Positions 25,358 to 32,694 of a stretch of 32,694 nucleotides of DNA are shown in pieces. The stretch spans positions 1-32,694 of the forward strand of contig JAOPWZ010000022.1 of NCBI GenBank assembly GCA_025965435.1, in the 5' to 3' direction. Every line of letters starts with the position of its first letter. Positions within the stretch are counted from its first letter, which is position 1. This stretch comes from Aeromicrobium sp. (GTDB lineage Bacteria; Actinomycetota; Actinomycetes; Propionibacteriales; Nocardioidaceae). The position numbers and the translations under genes are program-made. Below the pieces are notes generated by a model. The model had not been told where the DNA came from. It worked only from the letters and a program-made list of their open reading frames with translations, and ran no database searches.

Positions 25358-27001
25358 ATGTTCACGATTCGGTCCCGTGACTTGCCCGATGTCGCCGATG
25401 TGCTCGTAGTGGGTGCTGGCGCTTCCGGGTCCGTCGCAGTCAAGGAGCTCGCGGAGAAGGGTTTCTCCGTCGTGTGTCTCGAGCAGGGCGACTGGACCCC
25501 GCCGAGCGAGTTCGCCGGTGACAAGCCGGAATGGGAGCTGGTCAAGCAGAAGCAGTGGCACCCCAACCCGAACGTGCGTGACCATCCTGCCGACTATCCG
25601 ATCGACACGACCGAGTCCGACGTCAATCCCCTGATGTTCAGCGGCGTCGGTGGCAGCACGATCCTCTACGCGGCGCACTGGTGCCGCTTCCTTCCTTCGG
25701 ACTTCAAGGTCAAGACCGTGGACGGCATAGCCGACGACTGGCCGTTCGACTACGCCGAGCTCGCGCCGTACTACTCGCGCATGGACCGTGAGATCGGCAC
25801 CTCGGGCCTGGGTGGCAACACCGCCTACCCCGACGGAGAGGAGTTCCCGCTGCCGCCGCTGCCGATCGGCAAGATCGGTCGCAAGGCCGCCGAGGGCATG
25901 GACAAACTCGGCTGGCACTGGTGGCCCGGCGCCAACTCGATCCCGTCGCGTGAGTACCGCCACCGACCCAGCTGTCTGCGTTACGGCACGTGCCTGACCG
26001 GCTGCCCGGCCGGCGCCAAGGCCAGTACCGACATCACCCACTGGCCCGCTGCCCTCGAGGCCGGAGCGCATCTGGTCACCGGCGCCCGCGTCCGCGAGAT
26101 CACCGTCGACCACAAAGGCCTCGCCTCCGGTGCCACCTACGTCGACCGCGAAGGCACCGAGCATCACCAGAAGGCCGCCGTGGTCATCGTGGCCAGCAAC
26201 GGAGTCGGCACCCCGCGGCTGCTGCAGCTGTCGACGTCCTCGTTGCACCCCGACGGTCTCGGCAACAGCTCGGGGCTCGTCGGGCGCAACTTGATGATGC
26301 ATCCCTACGGCGCCGTCTCCGGGACCTACGAGGACAACCTTGAGAGCTGGCTCGGCCCGGCCGGACACGCGATCGAGTCGATGCAGTTCTACGAGACCGA
26401 TGCGTCCCGTGGCTTCGTGCGCGGCGCGAAGTGGAACGTCATGCCCAGCGGCGGCCCGCTGGGGATGCGCTCCGGCTACGGTGGGCGCCCGGTCGACGAG
26501 TCGTGGGGGGAGAACTTCCACCGCAACGTCAAGGCCAACCTGGGTCGCTCGTTCGAGTGGGGAATCATCGCTGAGGATCTGCCCGACGAGGCCAACCGCG
26601 TCGTCCTCGACCCCACGCTGACCGACGCCGACGGCATCGCGGCACCCAAGCTCATCTACAAGAGCTCGGAGAACACCACGAAGCTGATCGACTTCCACGT
26701 CGACCGGGCGCGTGAGGCGCACGAGGCCGCCGGTGCGATCTCCACGTCCGAGACCCGGCTGATGCGTGACTGCGGCTGGCACCTGTTGGGCACGGCGCGG
26801 ATGGGCAACGACCCCGCCACGTCGGTCGTTGACCAGTGGGGACGCTCGCACGACGTCCCGAACTTGTACGTCATCGACGGCAGCGTCTTCGTGACGTCCT
26901 CGGGCGTCAACCCGACGGCGACGATCATGGCGATCGCGCTGCGGTCGGTCGAGCACCTGATCGGCGACCGCAGCAACCAGCTCACCTCGGCGGTCTCGTG
27001 A
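25358..27001 (+). CDS. GMC family FAD-dependent dehydrogenase A2 (catalytic subunit)
   Basis: The 547-residue flavoprotein has the FAD motif LVVGAGASG, cysteine signature C206-x5-C212-x3-C216-P and the catalytic pair H475 (GWHLLGTARMG) and N518 (VNPTATI). It is very similar to the protein at 5037 over its whole length (for example FAGDKPEWEL, ADDWP, THW and SRGFVRG blocks), so the two are recent paralogues or co-inherited isoenzymes. AGGAGAGG precedes ATG 25358. It opens operon IV under its own promoter and inverted repeat. It should oxidise a related alcohol or sugar; no export signal is present. Confidence 0.9.
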   Translation: MFTIRSRDLPDVADVLVVGAGASGSVAVKELAEKGFSVVCLEQGDWTPPSEFAGDKPEWELVKQKQWHPNPNVRDHPADYPIDTTESDVNPLMFSGVGGSTILYAAHWCRFLPSDFKVKTVDGIADDWPFDYAELAPYYSRMDREIGTSGLGGNTAYPDGEEFPLPPLPIGKIGRKAAEGMDKLGWHWWPGANSIPSREYRHRPSCLRYGTCLTGCPAGAKASTDITHWPAALEAGAHLVTGARVREITVDHKGLASGATYVDREGTEHHQKAAVVIVASNGVGTPRLLQLSTSSLHPDGLGNSSGLVGRNLMMHPYGAVSGTYEDNLESWLGPAGHAIESMQFYETDASRGFVRGAKWNVMPSGGPLGMRSGYGGRPVDESWGENFHRNVKANLGRSFEWGIIAEDLPDEANRVVLDPTLTDADGIAAPKLIYKSSENTTKLIDFHVDRAREAHEAAGAISTSETRLMRDCGWHLLGTARMGNDPATSVVDQWGRSHDVPNLYVIDGSVFVTSSGVNPTATIMAIALRSVEHLIGDRSNQLTSAVS

Positions 27002-27027
27002 CCGCCGCCATGAACCCAGGAGGAATC

Positions 27028-27429
27028 ATGCTGACCGACGCCGAGCGTGAGCGCTTCGCCCAGATCGCCGACGTGCTGATCCCGAGCGCCGAGGGGATGC
27101 CGTCGGCATCGCAGGCCGACGTCGACACGGTGTGGATCGACGTGGCGCTGACGCACCGCCCAGACCTCGACGAGCTGTTCCGTTCGGCCCTGGTGGTCGG
27201 CGACGGGCTGCCCGGTGCGGAGATCGTCGAGCTGCTGAACGCCGAGCACATCCCGGCGTTCGAGGCCCTGGGGACGCTCACGGCCGGCGCCTACTTCCTG
27301 AACCCCGAGATCCGGGTCAGGATCGGTTACCCGGGTCAGGTGCCGACGATTCCCAGGAACGACGTCGACTCGTACTCGGACCTGCTCGAGAACGTCGTCG
27401 AGCGCGGCCCGGTCTACCGGGACGTGTGA
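27028..27429 (+). CDS. small subunit a2 of GMC dehydrogenase
   Basis: The 133-residue protein shares ADVLIPSAEGMPSASQ, WIDVAL, LTAGAY and RIGYPGQ with a1 and, like a1, follows a type A GMC gene. AGGAGG at 27018-27023 supports ATG 27028; an in-frame GTG at 26998 overlapping the GMC stop is an alternative start. No signal peptide is seen. It is probably the partner subunit of GMC A2. It overlaps the b2 gene by 4 bases, which ties the type A and type B gene pairs into one translated unit. Confidence 0.7.
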   Translation: MLTDAERERFAQIADVLIPSAEGMPSASQADVDTVWIDVALTHRPDLDELFRSALVVGDGLPGAEIVELLNAEHIPAFEALGTLTAGAYFLNPEIRVRIGYPGQVPTIPRNDVDSYSDLLENVVERGPVYRDV

Positions 27430-27905
27430 CGGTGGCTCGCTTCTCGCACCGGTCGCGTCCGGGCATGCATGGCACAGCGTTCCCAGAGGAGCTGCTGACC
27501 TACCTGTCGATCGTCTCGACGGCGTTCGTGCCCGGGGGCGCGTCCTACCCGCCGGGTGGCGAGGCTCAGGTCGACACCTTCATCGAGCAGCGGGCGACCG
27601 CCGAGGACCTGGCCGCGTTCCTCGACCTGATGACGCGCTACCCGGCCACGACGGTCGAGGAGGCGACCTCACGCATCTCCGAGATGGAAAGTGGCGAGCC
27701 GCTCGCGTTCGCGTGGCTCAGGGAGTTCATCTACCACGGCTACTACGCCTCGCACCGCACCCTGGCCGCCATGGCCGACCGGGGATACGAGTACCACGGA
27801 GCCCCGCAGCCGCTGGGTTACCGGATCCGGGAGCAGATGCGCACGCCGACGGCCGTCCGCGGTTCCTACATCTCGACCGAGGAGGTCCGACGTGCCACGA
27901 GTTGA
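27426..27905 (+). CDS. small subunit b2 of GMC dehydrogenase
   Basis: The 159-residue protein has FIYHGYYASHRTLAAM, YHGAPQPLGYRI and a C-terminal STEEV tail, all shared with b1. The family resembles gluconate 2-dehydrogenase subunit 3. It starts at GTG 27426 in a GTGA overlap with a2. Its final codons carry the ribosome-binding site for GMC B2 with the same 14-base overlap and 6-base spacing found between b1 and B1. No Tat or Sec signal is visible. It is expected to assemble with GMC B2. Confidence 0.72.
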   Translation: MTVARFSHRSRPGMHGTAFPEELLTYLSIVSTAFVPGGASYPPGGEAQVDTFIEQRATAEDLAAFLDLMTRYPATTVEEATSRISEMESGEPLAFAWLREFIYHGYYASHRTLAAMADRGYEYHGAPQPLGYRIREQMRTPTAVRGSYISTEEVRRATS

Positions 27906-29535
27906 CGTTCCTGATGTCATCGTCATCGGTGCCGGCATGGCGGGCGCTGCCATCAGCCACACCCTGCGCAAGGGCGGTGCCAAGGTCGTCTGCCTTGAGC
28001 AGGGGCACGAGATCGGCGCGGTCGACCATCCCACCTTCGGAGACGACTGGGAGTTCGAGATGCGCCGCGACTGGGCCTTCACGCCCAACCAGCGGCAGCA
28101 GCCCGGCGACTACCCGGTCGTGACGAACGGGACGTTCATGCCGTACCTGGGCGCATCGGTCGGCGGCAGCACCAATCACTACTCGGGCTTCTGGCACCGG
28201 CTCAAGCCGGTCGACTTTCGGAAGGGCACCGAGCACGGCGTCGAGGGGACGATCGACTGGCCGATCAGCTATGAGGACCTCGCACCATACTACGACCGCA
28301 ACGACTACGACGTCGGCGTCTCAGGCCTTCCCGGTGACCCCGGCTACCCCGCCCGTCCTGATGCGCCGCGACTCCCGCTGGTGCAGCACGGCGAGTACAA
28401 CAACATCCTCGCCGACGCGATGGAGGGAATGGGAATCCACTGGTGGCCGGCCGACAACGCCGTCCTCACCGAGGATCGCGGGCACCGACTGGCCTGCAAC
28501 TCCTGCGGCATGTGCAACACCGGGTGTCCGCGTGGATCGTTGGGCACGGCGACCCAGGCATATGTCCTGCCGGCGTTGAGCCTGGGTCTCGACCTGCGCA
28601 CCGGCACGCGAGTCCACCGGATCACGACCGATCGCACGGGCGCCGCCGACGGGGTCGAGTACGAGGACCTGGCCGACGGGTCGATGCATGCGCTCAAGGC
28701 ACCTCTGGTGGTCCTGGCCGGCAACGGCATCGGCTCGCCGCGGCTGCTGCTCCTGTCGACCTCGGCGGAGCATCCCGACGGCCTCGGCAACAGCCACGAC
28801 CACGTCGGCCGACACTTCATGACCCACGGCTACCGCCTCGCCGACATGTGGTTCGACCGGCCGACCGGGCACTGGAAGGGTGCCTTCGGTGCGGGTCCGT
28901 ACACGCAGGAGTGGTACGACACCGATGCGTCCCGCGGGTTCGTCAACGGTGTCACGATCACGTTCGGCGGTGCGTGGGGCAGCGCCTGGAGTGCGCTCGG
29001 CGCGACGACCCAGAGCAACCCAGCGCCGTGGGGTGCCGGTCACGTCGAAGGATTCGAGGAGCGCTTCGACCGGCACGTGTTCTGTGCCATCCAGGCAGAC
29101 GACCTGCCGGTGGCGACCAACCGCGTCACGCTCGACGGCGAGCTGGTCGACTCCAGCGGCCTCCCGGCGGCGAACGTCCACTACGACCTGCACCCGAACA
29201 CGCGTGCACAGCTCGAGTTCGGTAGCGATCGGCTGCGTGAGATCGCCGCCGCGGCGGGCGCCGTCGGGCTCGACCTGCAGCCGATGGACGACAGCTTCTG
29301 CCAGCCGGGTTGGCACCTGATGGGCACTGCGCGCATGAGCAGCGGGCCGCAGGAGGGCGTGGTCGACGAGTGGAACCGGGTCTGGGACACCCCGGGTCTG
29401 GTGGTGTGCGACGGCAGCTCGATGACGACGGGCGCTGCGGCCAACCCGACATCGACGATAGGTGCGCTCGCCCTGCGGTGTGCGGACCGGCTGCTCGCCG
29501 ACATCGGACGTCAGGTGGAAGCCGACGTGAGGTGA
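27892..29535 (+). CDS. GMC family FAD-dependent dehydrogenase B2 (catalytic subunit)
   Basis: The 547-residue flavoprotein has FAD motif VIGAGMAGAA and the four-cysteine cluster C202-x2-C205-x2-C208-x3-C212-P. The catalytic residues are H475 (GWHLMGTARM) and N518 (ANPTSTI). It is the paralogue of the protein at 9813, sharing GGSTNHYxGFWHR, KGTEHG and HWWPADNA blocks. GTG 27892 follows an AGGAGG (27880-27885) embedded in b2. It is likely an FAD/Fe-S alcohol or sugar dehydrogenase that remains in the cytoplasm. It overlaps the PLP enzyme gene by 4 bases. Confidence 0.9.
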   Translation: MPRVDVPDVIVIGAGMAGAAISHTLRKGGAKVVCLEQGHEIGAVDHPTFGDDWEFEMRRDWAFTPNQRQQPGDYPVVTNGTFMPYLGASVGGSTNHYSGFWHRLKPVDFRKGTEHGVEGTIDWPISYEDLAPYYDRNDYDVGVSGLPGDPGYPARPDAPRLPLVQHGEYNNILADAMEGMGIHWWPADNAVLTEDRGHRLACNSCGMCNTGCPRGSLGTATQAYVLPALSLGLDLRTGTRVHRITTDRTGAADGVEYEDLADGSMHALKAPLVVLAGNGIGSPRLLLLSTSAEHPDGLGNSHDHVGRHFMTHGYRLADMWFDRPTGHWKGAFGAGPYTQEWYDTDASRGFVNGVTITFGGAWGSAWSALGATTQSNPAPWGAGHVEGFEERFDRHVFCAIQADDLPVATNRVTLDGELVDSSGLPAANVHYDLHPNTRAQLEFGSDRLREIAAAAGAVGLDLQPMDDSFCQPGWHLMGTARMSSGPQEGVVDEWNRVWDTPGLVVCDGSSMTTGAAANPTSTIGALALRCADRLLADIGRQVEADVR

Positions 29536-30548
29536 CCGCGGCCGATCGCGTGGTCGGCATCGACGACGTGCGGGTCGCGGCAGGTCGTTTGTCAGGGGTC
29601 GCGATCCGCACGCCCGTGATGCGCAGCGACCTGCTCGACGAGCTGTGCGGTTGTCGCGTCCATCTGAAGGCGGAGATGTTCCAGCGGACAGGTTCGTTCA
29701 AGTTCCGGGGGGCGTACAACGCAGTCGTGTCGCTCACGCCGGAGCAGCAGGCTGCAGGAGTCGTCACGTATTCGTCCGGCAACCACGGACAGGCGCTCGC
29801 CTGTGCCGCCACGCTGCTCGGGGTCGCCGCCACCGTCGTCATGCCGGCCGATGCCCCGACGATGAAGGTGGATGCGGTCAGGAGGCTCGGGGCGGAGGTG
29901 GTCACGTACGACCGGACATCCGCGGATCGTGCCGGCATCGCGCAGCAGATCGTCGCCGAACGGGGCGGGACGTTGATCCCGCCGTACGACCACGACGACG
30001 TCATCGCCGGGCAGGGGACCGTCGCACTCGAGCTGCTCGAACAGGTCCCGGGGCTCGACGCGTTGATGGTGCCGGTCGGTGGCGGTGGTCTGATCGCCGG
30101 ATGCGCGACGGCGGCCAAGGCGCTGGCGCCGGGCATCGAGGTCATCGGGGTCGAACCGGCTGCGATGCCGCGCCTTGCGCGGTCGCTCGACGCGGGCCGG
30201 CCCGTCGGCGTCCCATTCGTCCCGACGGTCGCCGACGCGCTGCAGACCGTCGCGCCCGGCGAGAGGACCTTCACGATCAACGCACGGCTCGTGGACACCA
30301 TGGTCGGGGTGGCCGACGTCGCCATGGTCGATGCGGTGGTGATCCTCTCGGACCTCGTGAAGGTGGCGTGCGAGCCCAGTGGGGCTGCCGCGCTGGCCGG
30401 GCTCCTGACCAGCGGCGCGCCGCTCCAGGGTCTTGACGTCGGTGTCGTGCTCTCCGGGGCCAACCTCGGTCTCGTGGACTTCGTGGCCCGGCGACAGCAG
30501 CTGCTCGATGCGACGGCCGCCCGGTCGTCGTCGATGGGAAGGACATGA
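29532..30548 (+). CDS. PLP-dependent threonine/serine dehydratase-like ammonia-lyase
   Basis: The 338-residue fold-type II PLP enzyme has the Schiff-base lysine K57 in GSFKFRGA. It also has the substrate-binding SSGNHGQ (81-87) and the phosphate-binding GGGG (183-186). The length fits catabolic threonine dehydratase, serine racemase or threo-3-hydroxyaspartate ammonia-lyase; no C-terminal ACT regulatory domain is present. It converts a 3-hydroxy amino acid to a 2-oxoacid and ammonia. GTG 29532 overlaps the GMC B2 stop. Its presence suggests that an amino acid may be a substrate or side product, or it may protect against enamine intermediates; both are inference. Confidence 0.88.
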   Translation: MTAADRVVGIDDVRVAAGRLSGVAIRTPVMRSDLLDELCGCRVHLKAEMFQRTGSFKFRGAYNAVVSLTPEQQAAGVVTYSSGNHGQALACAATLLGVAATVVMPADAPTMKVDAVRRLGAEVVTYDRTSADRAGIAQQIVAERGGTLIPPYDHDDVIAGQGTVALELLEQVPGLDALMVPVGGGGLIAGCATAAKALAPGIEVIGVEPAAMPRLARSLDAGRPVGVPFVPTVADALQTVAPGERTFTINARLVDTMVGVADVAMVDAVVILSDLVKVACEPSGAAALAGLLTSGAPLQGLDVGVVLSGANLGLVDFVARRQQLLDATAARSSSMGRT

Positions 30549-30549
30549 C

Positions 30550-30774
30550 ATGTTGAAGCAACTGGGACCCACCGAGATCCTGCTGATCCTGGGGGTCCTC
30601 GTCCTCCTCGTGGGTGGCAAGAAGCTGCCGGACCTGGCTCGCGGGTCCGGTCAGGCGCTGCGTATCTTCCGGACCGAGGTCAAGGCGCTCGACGACGGCC
30701 AAGACGAGCCGGAGGTCAGGGCCGACACCGTGACGGTGCCCGAGGCCACGCTCCGCGCGGAGGACGGTCGTTGA
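30550..30774 (+). CDS. tatA: TatA-like twin-arginine translocase subunit
   Basis: The 74-residue protein has a short N-terminal segment LGPTEILLILGVLVLLVGGKKLP. It is followed by an amphipathic helix (DLARGSGQALRIFRTEV) and an acidic tail, the standard TatA/E layout. TatA oligomers form the variable pore of the Tat system that exports folded proteins. There is no tatB or tatC nearby, so it would be an accessory copy. The only clear Tat signal in the window is on the ABC binding protein at 16646; the GMC small subunits lack one. ATG 30550 follows the previous stop by one base. Confidence 0.88.
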   Translation: MLKQLGPTEILLILGVLVLLVGGKKLPDLARGSGQALRIFRTEVKALDDGQDEPEVRADTVTVPEATLRAEDGR

Positions 30775-31160
30775 CCGCCACCGGCTCGGGTGCCACCGAG
30801 GAACTGGTGCGCCGGCTCGAGAGCGTCCGGTTCCAGGCAGTGGTGGAGCGTGACTGGGACCGGTTCGCCGCCTGTTGCCACGCGGACCTGAGGTACACGC
30901 ACAACACGGGAGTCGTCGACACCAGGGACAGCTACCTGACGAAGCTGAGGGCAGATCACTACGACTACCACTGGATCACGCACGAGATCGATCACGTCCG
31001 GGTCGGTCCCGGCGCGGTCCTCGTGTGGGGCACGATGGCGGCGGAGCTGCGCGCCGGCGCGACGCAGAAGGCGCTCCGCAACCACATCCTGTCGGTGTGG
31101 GTGCAGGAGGGTGAACGATGGCTGCTCGTCGCGCAGCAGCCCACGCCGGTCCCTGGGTGA
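30771..31160 (+). CDS. SnoaL-like / nuclear transport factor 2 family protein
   Basis: The 129-residue protein fits the NTF2-like cone fold: an opening helix ELVRRLESVRFQAVVERDWDRF, a YTHNTG strand, the HYDYHWITHEID region and a closing SVWVQEGERWLLVAQQ. It is close to DUF4440/SnoaL-like proteins, which include isomerases, dehydratases and proteins of unknown role. It uses an unusual TTG start (30771) that overlaps the tatA stop, with GGAGGA six bases upstream. Its position suggests a small helper enzyme in the pathway. Its catalytic residues cannot be assigned. Confidence 0.78.
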   Translation: MTATGSGATEELVRRLESVRFQAVVERDWDRFAACCHADLRYTHNTGVVDTRDSYLTKLRADHYDYHWITHEIDHVRVGPGAVLVWGTMAAELRAGATQKALRNHILSVWVQEGERWLLVAQQPTPVPG

Positions 31161-32368
31161 GCACCAGCCACCGACGAAGTGAGCCTTCGGCCCCACGTGG
31201 CAAATGGCTCGTCGCGGTCGGCATCGTGCTGCTGGCGTTCAACCTGAGGGCCTCGGTCGGAAGCCTCAGCGTCGTCTTCGACATCGTCAACGCCGAGCTC
31301 GGCATGTCGAGGACCGTCGGTGGGCTCGTGGCGACACTGCCAGTCCTGTGCTTCGCCGTGGTCGGCATGGCCTCAGGCACTGTCGTCCGACGGCTGGGCC
31401 TGGAGCGATCCGGCCTGCTCCTGCTGACGCTGGTCGCGGCGGGGCTGGTGCTGCGTGCTACGACCTCCGAGGTGGCGGTCTTCGTCGTGGGGTCGGTCAT
31501 GGCGCTGAGTGCCGGAGCGATGGGCAACGTCCTGATGCCGCCGTTGGCCAAGCACTTCTTCCCAGACCGGGTCGGTCTGGTCAGCGCCCTCGGTGCGGCG
31601 GCTGTGATGTGCGGAGGGGCGGTGAGCGCGTTGGCCACAGTGCCGCTGTCGCGTGGGCTCGGTGGCTGGCGTGGGGCGCTCGGCGTCTGGGCCGTGCTCG
31701 CGGGCATGGCGCTCGTCCCCTGGCTGGTGCTGGTCGTGCGGGGACGCCGTACAGCACCGTCCGAGCAGGTGGTCCAGGTGCCGCTGCGAGTCATGCTTCG
31801 ATCCCGTGTCGCCTGGTCCTTGGCTGCCACGTTCGGAGCACAGGCGGCTCAGGCCTACACCCAGTTCGGGTGGCTTCCGGCGATCCTGGTCGACCAAGGC
31901 GTCGGCCGGTCCGAGGCGGGCGCCATGCTGGCGCTGATCTCGGTGGTCGGGATCGTGCTGGCCCTGGTCCTCCCGCGGATGATGCGGGTCGTGGGCGACC
32001 GCGCTTGGCTGCCGTGGGGCTTCGCAGTCGTGAACGGCGCCGGATGGATCGGCATCCTCGTGGCTCCTGACACTGCGACCTGGGTGTGGGTCGGGCTGAT
32101 GGGGGTGGGGGCGGGAGCCTTCACATGGACAGTGACCATGGTCGGTCTCCGGGCTCGTTCGCGCAGCGGAGTGACTGCGCTGTCGGCCTTCACCCAAGGG
32201 CTCGGCTACCTGATCGCCAGCGTCGCCCCGTTTGCCACGGGACTCCTGCGCGATGTGACGTCGTCATGGACCATTGCTCTGCTGATGCTCGCAGCGTCGT
32301 CGATGCTGATCGGCGTGTTCGGCTCGGTGGTGTCCCGGTCAGTGATGCTCGAGGACGAGCTCGAGTGA
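31118..32368 (+). CDS. MFS transporter, CynX/NimT family
   Basis: The 416-residue membrane protein has about 12 hydrophobic segments. Its first segment is followed by NLRASVGSLSVVFDIVNAELG and LVATLPVLCFAVVGMASG, close to the CynX/NimT family of cyanate, 2-nitroimidazole and related exporters. The start at ATG 31118 is supported by AGGAGG seven bases upstream but gives a 43-base overlap. GTG 31157, which overlaps the previous stop by 4 bases, is the alternative and lacks a good ribosome-binding site. It is the last gene of operon IV and may export a toxic intermediate or take up a second substrate. Confidence 0.88.
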   Translation: MAARRAAAHAGPWVSTSHRRSEPSAPRGKWLVAVGIVLLAFNLRASVGSLSVVFDIVNAELGMSRTVGGLVATLPVLCFAVVGMASGTVVRRLGLERSGLLLLTLVAAGLVLRATTSEVAVFVVGSVMALSAGAMGNVLMPPLAKHFFPDRVGLVSALGAAAVMCGGAVSALATVPLSRGLGGWRGALGVWAVLAGMALVPWLVLVVRGRRTAPSEQVVQVPLRVMLRSRVAWSLAATFGAQAAQAYTQFGWLPAILVDQGVGRSEAGAMLALISVVGIVLALVLPRMMRVVGDRAWLPWGFAVVNGAGWIGILVAPDTATWVWVGLMGVGAGAFTWTVTMVGLRARSRSGVTALSAFTQGLGYLIASVAPFATGLLRDVTSSWTIALLMLAASSMLIGVFGSVVSRSVMLEDELE

Positions 32369-32387
32369 CGGGCGCGTCGGCTTGGGG

Positions 32388-32498
32388 TCAGAGCGTCGAC
32401 TGGATCCCGGCCAGCAGCTGGCGGGCCATGACGACGCGCTGCACCTGGTTGGTGCCCTCGTAGATCTGGGTGATCTTGAGGTGCTTCCGCAGACAAGC
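32388..32498 (-). pseudogene. acyl-CoA dehydrogenase 3' remnant
   Basis: On the minus strand the sequence reads HLKITQIYEGTNQVQRVVMA and then RQLLAGIQSTL before a stop, the characteristic C-terminal end of an acyl-CoA dehydrogenase. Family resemblance stops near 32486, and an in-frame stop lies at 32501-32499, so no start codon or body is present. The rest of the gene has been lost or replaced, or the contig is misjoined here. It is convergent with the MFS gene, 19 bases away. It differs in sequence from the broken gene at position 1. Confidence 0.8.
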
Positions 32499-32694
32499 CT
32501 ATGACCTGCGGGTATGCACCGTCGCTGTCACAGCGATGTCACAGAGTAGGCGCCGCCCGATGCCGACAGGTGCCGCCTAGCGCCGTCGGAGCGGGTCGAG
32601 GCGCGGATGAGGGCGAGTCTCGTAGAAGGCGAGTCACGTCTGCAGTCGGTCGGTCACCGCGGCGACTGGTCCCCTGTGCGGTCGAATCCGCATA
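32499..32694. other. noncoding end of window with small repeats
   Basis: No convincing gene is seen in these 196 bases. There is a perfect palindrome CGCTGT-C-ACAGCG (32523-32535) followed by a repeated TGTCACAG, and a GGCGAGTC direct repeat near 32611 and 32628. A CAGTCG/CGACTG symmetry lies near 32643-32668. None has an identifiable function. Confidence 0.4.

Noticed and set aside
32677-32692. T-arm-like sequence tgcgg-tcgaat-ccgca suggesting a tRNA
   Set aside because: The loop has six bases instead of seven, and no anticodon or D arm can be folded upstream, although the window ends too soon to be certain.

Overview
The window is G+C-rich throughout, uses many GTG starts, AGGAGG ribosome-binding sites and 4-base stop/start overlaps, and carries GntR/UTRA, IclR, CynX/NimT, TatA and Tat-lipoprotein features. 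This points to a high-GC actinobacterium (Nocardioidaceae-like is a guess). It is almost fully coding and looks like one large catabolic gene cluster of about 32 kb, with a damaged acyl-CoA dehydrogenase gene at each edge.

Layout. 1-369: acyl-CoA dehydrogenase with an internal deletion. 370-2832 (minus): a GntR/UTRA regulator and a thiamine-diphosphate enzyme. 3086-8424 (plus, operon I): SDR, DUF6282 amidohydrolase-like protein, Dabb protein, GMC flavoenzyme A1 with small subunit a1, and a hydroxyacid-oxoacid-transhydrogenase-like Fe-ADH. 8443-9213 (minus): an RraA-family protein. 9362-14182 (plus, operon II): small subunit b1 and GMC flavoenzyme B1, a second RraA, an FMN 2-hydroxyacid oxidase and a cyclase-family hydrolase. 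14321-25192 (plus, operon III): tautomerase, second cyclase-family hydrolase, GlcG/HbpS protein, second SDR, a complete branched-chain-amino-acid-type ABC importer (Tat lipoprotein binding protein, LivH, a LivM-LivG fusion, LivF), L-2-hydroxyglutarate oxidase, IlvD/Edd dehydratase and an IclR regulator. 25358-32368 (plus, operon IV): GMC A2, a2, b2, GMC B2, a PLP ammonia-lyase, TatA, a SnoaL-like protein and an MFS transporter. 32388-32498 (minus): the 3' end of another acyl-CoA dehydrogenase.

How it may work together (inference). An importer brings in a polar substrate. FAD dehydrogenases with a cysteine cluster, each paired with a small subunit, and two SDRs oxidise hydroxyl groups. Cyclase-family hydrolases and the tautomerase open or rearrange a ring. 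The IlvD-type dehydratase and RraA-type retro-aldolases break the chain into 2-oxoacids. 2-Hydroxyacid oxidases, the Fe-ADH and the ThDP enzyme process the fragments. The substrate cannot be named from sequence.

The strongest new observations are: (i) two copies of a four-gene A-a-b-B dehydrogenase module with two different cysteine signatures, (ii) five related 12-bp operator-like sites placed at the promoters of the GntR, ThDP, SDR, RraA and b1 genes, which suggest one GntR regulon, and (iii) two further inverted repeats at the starts of operons III and IV, which suggest separate control of those units.
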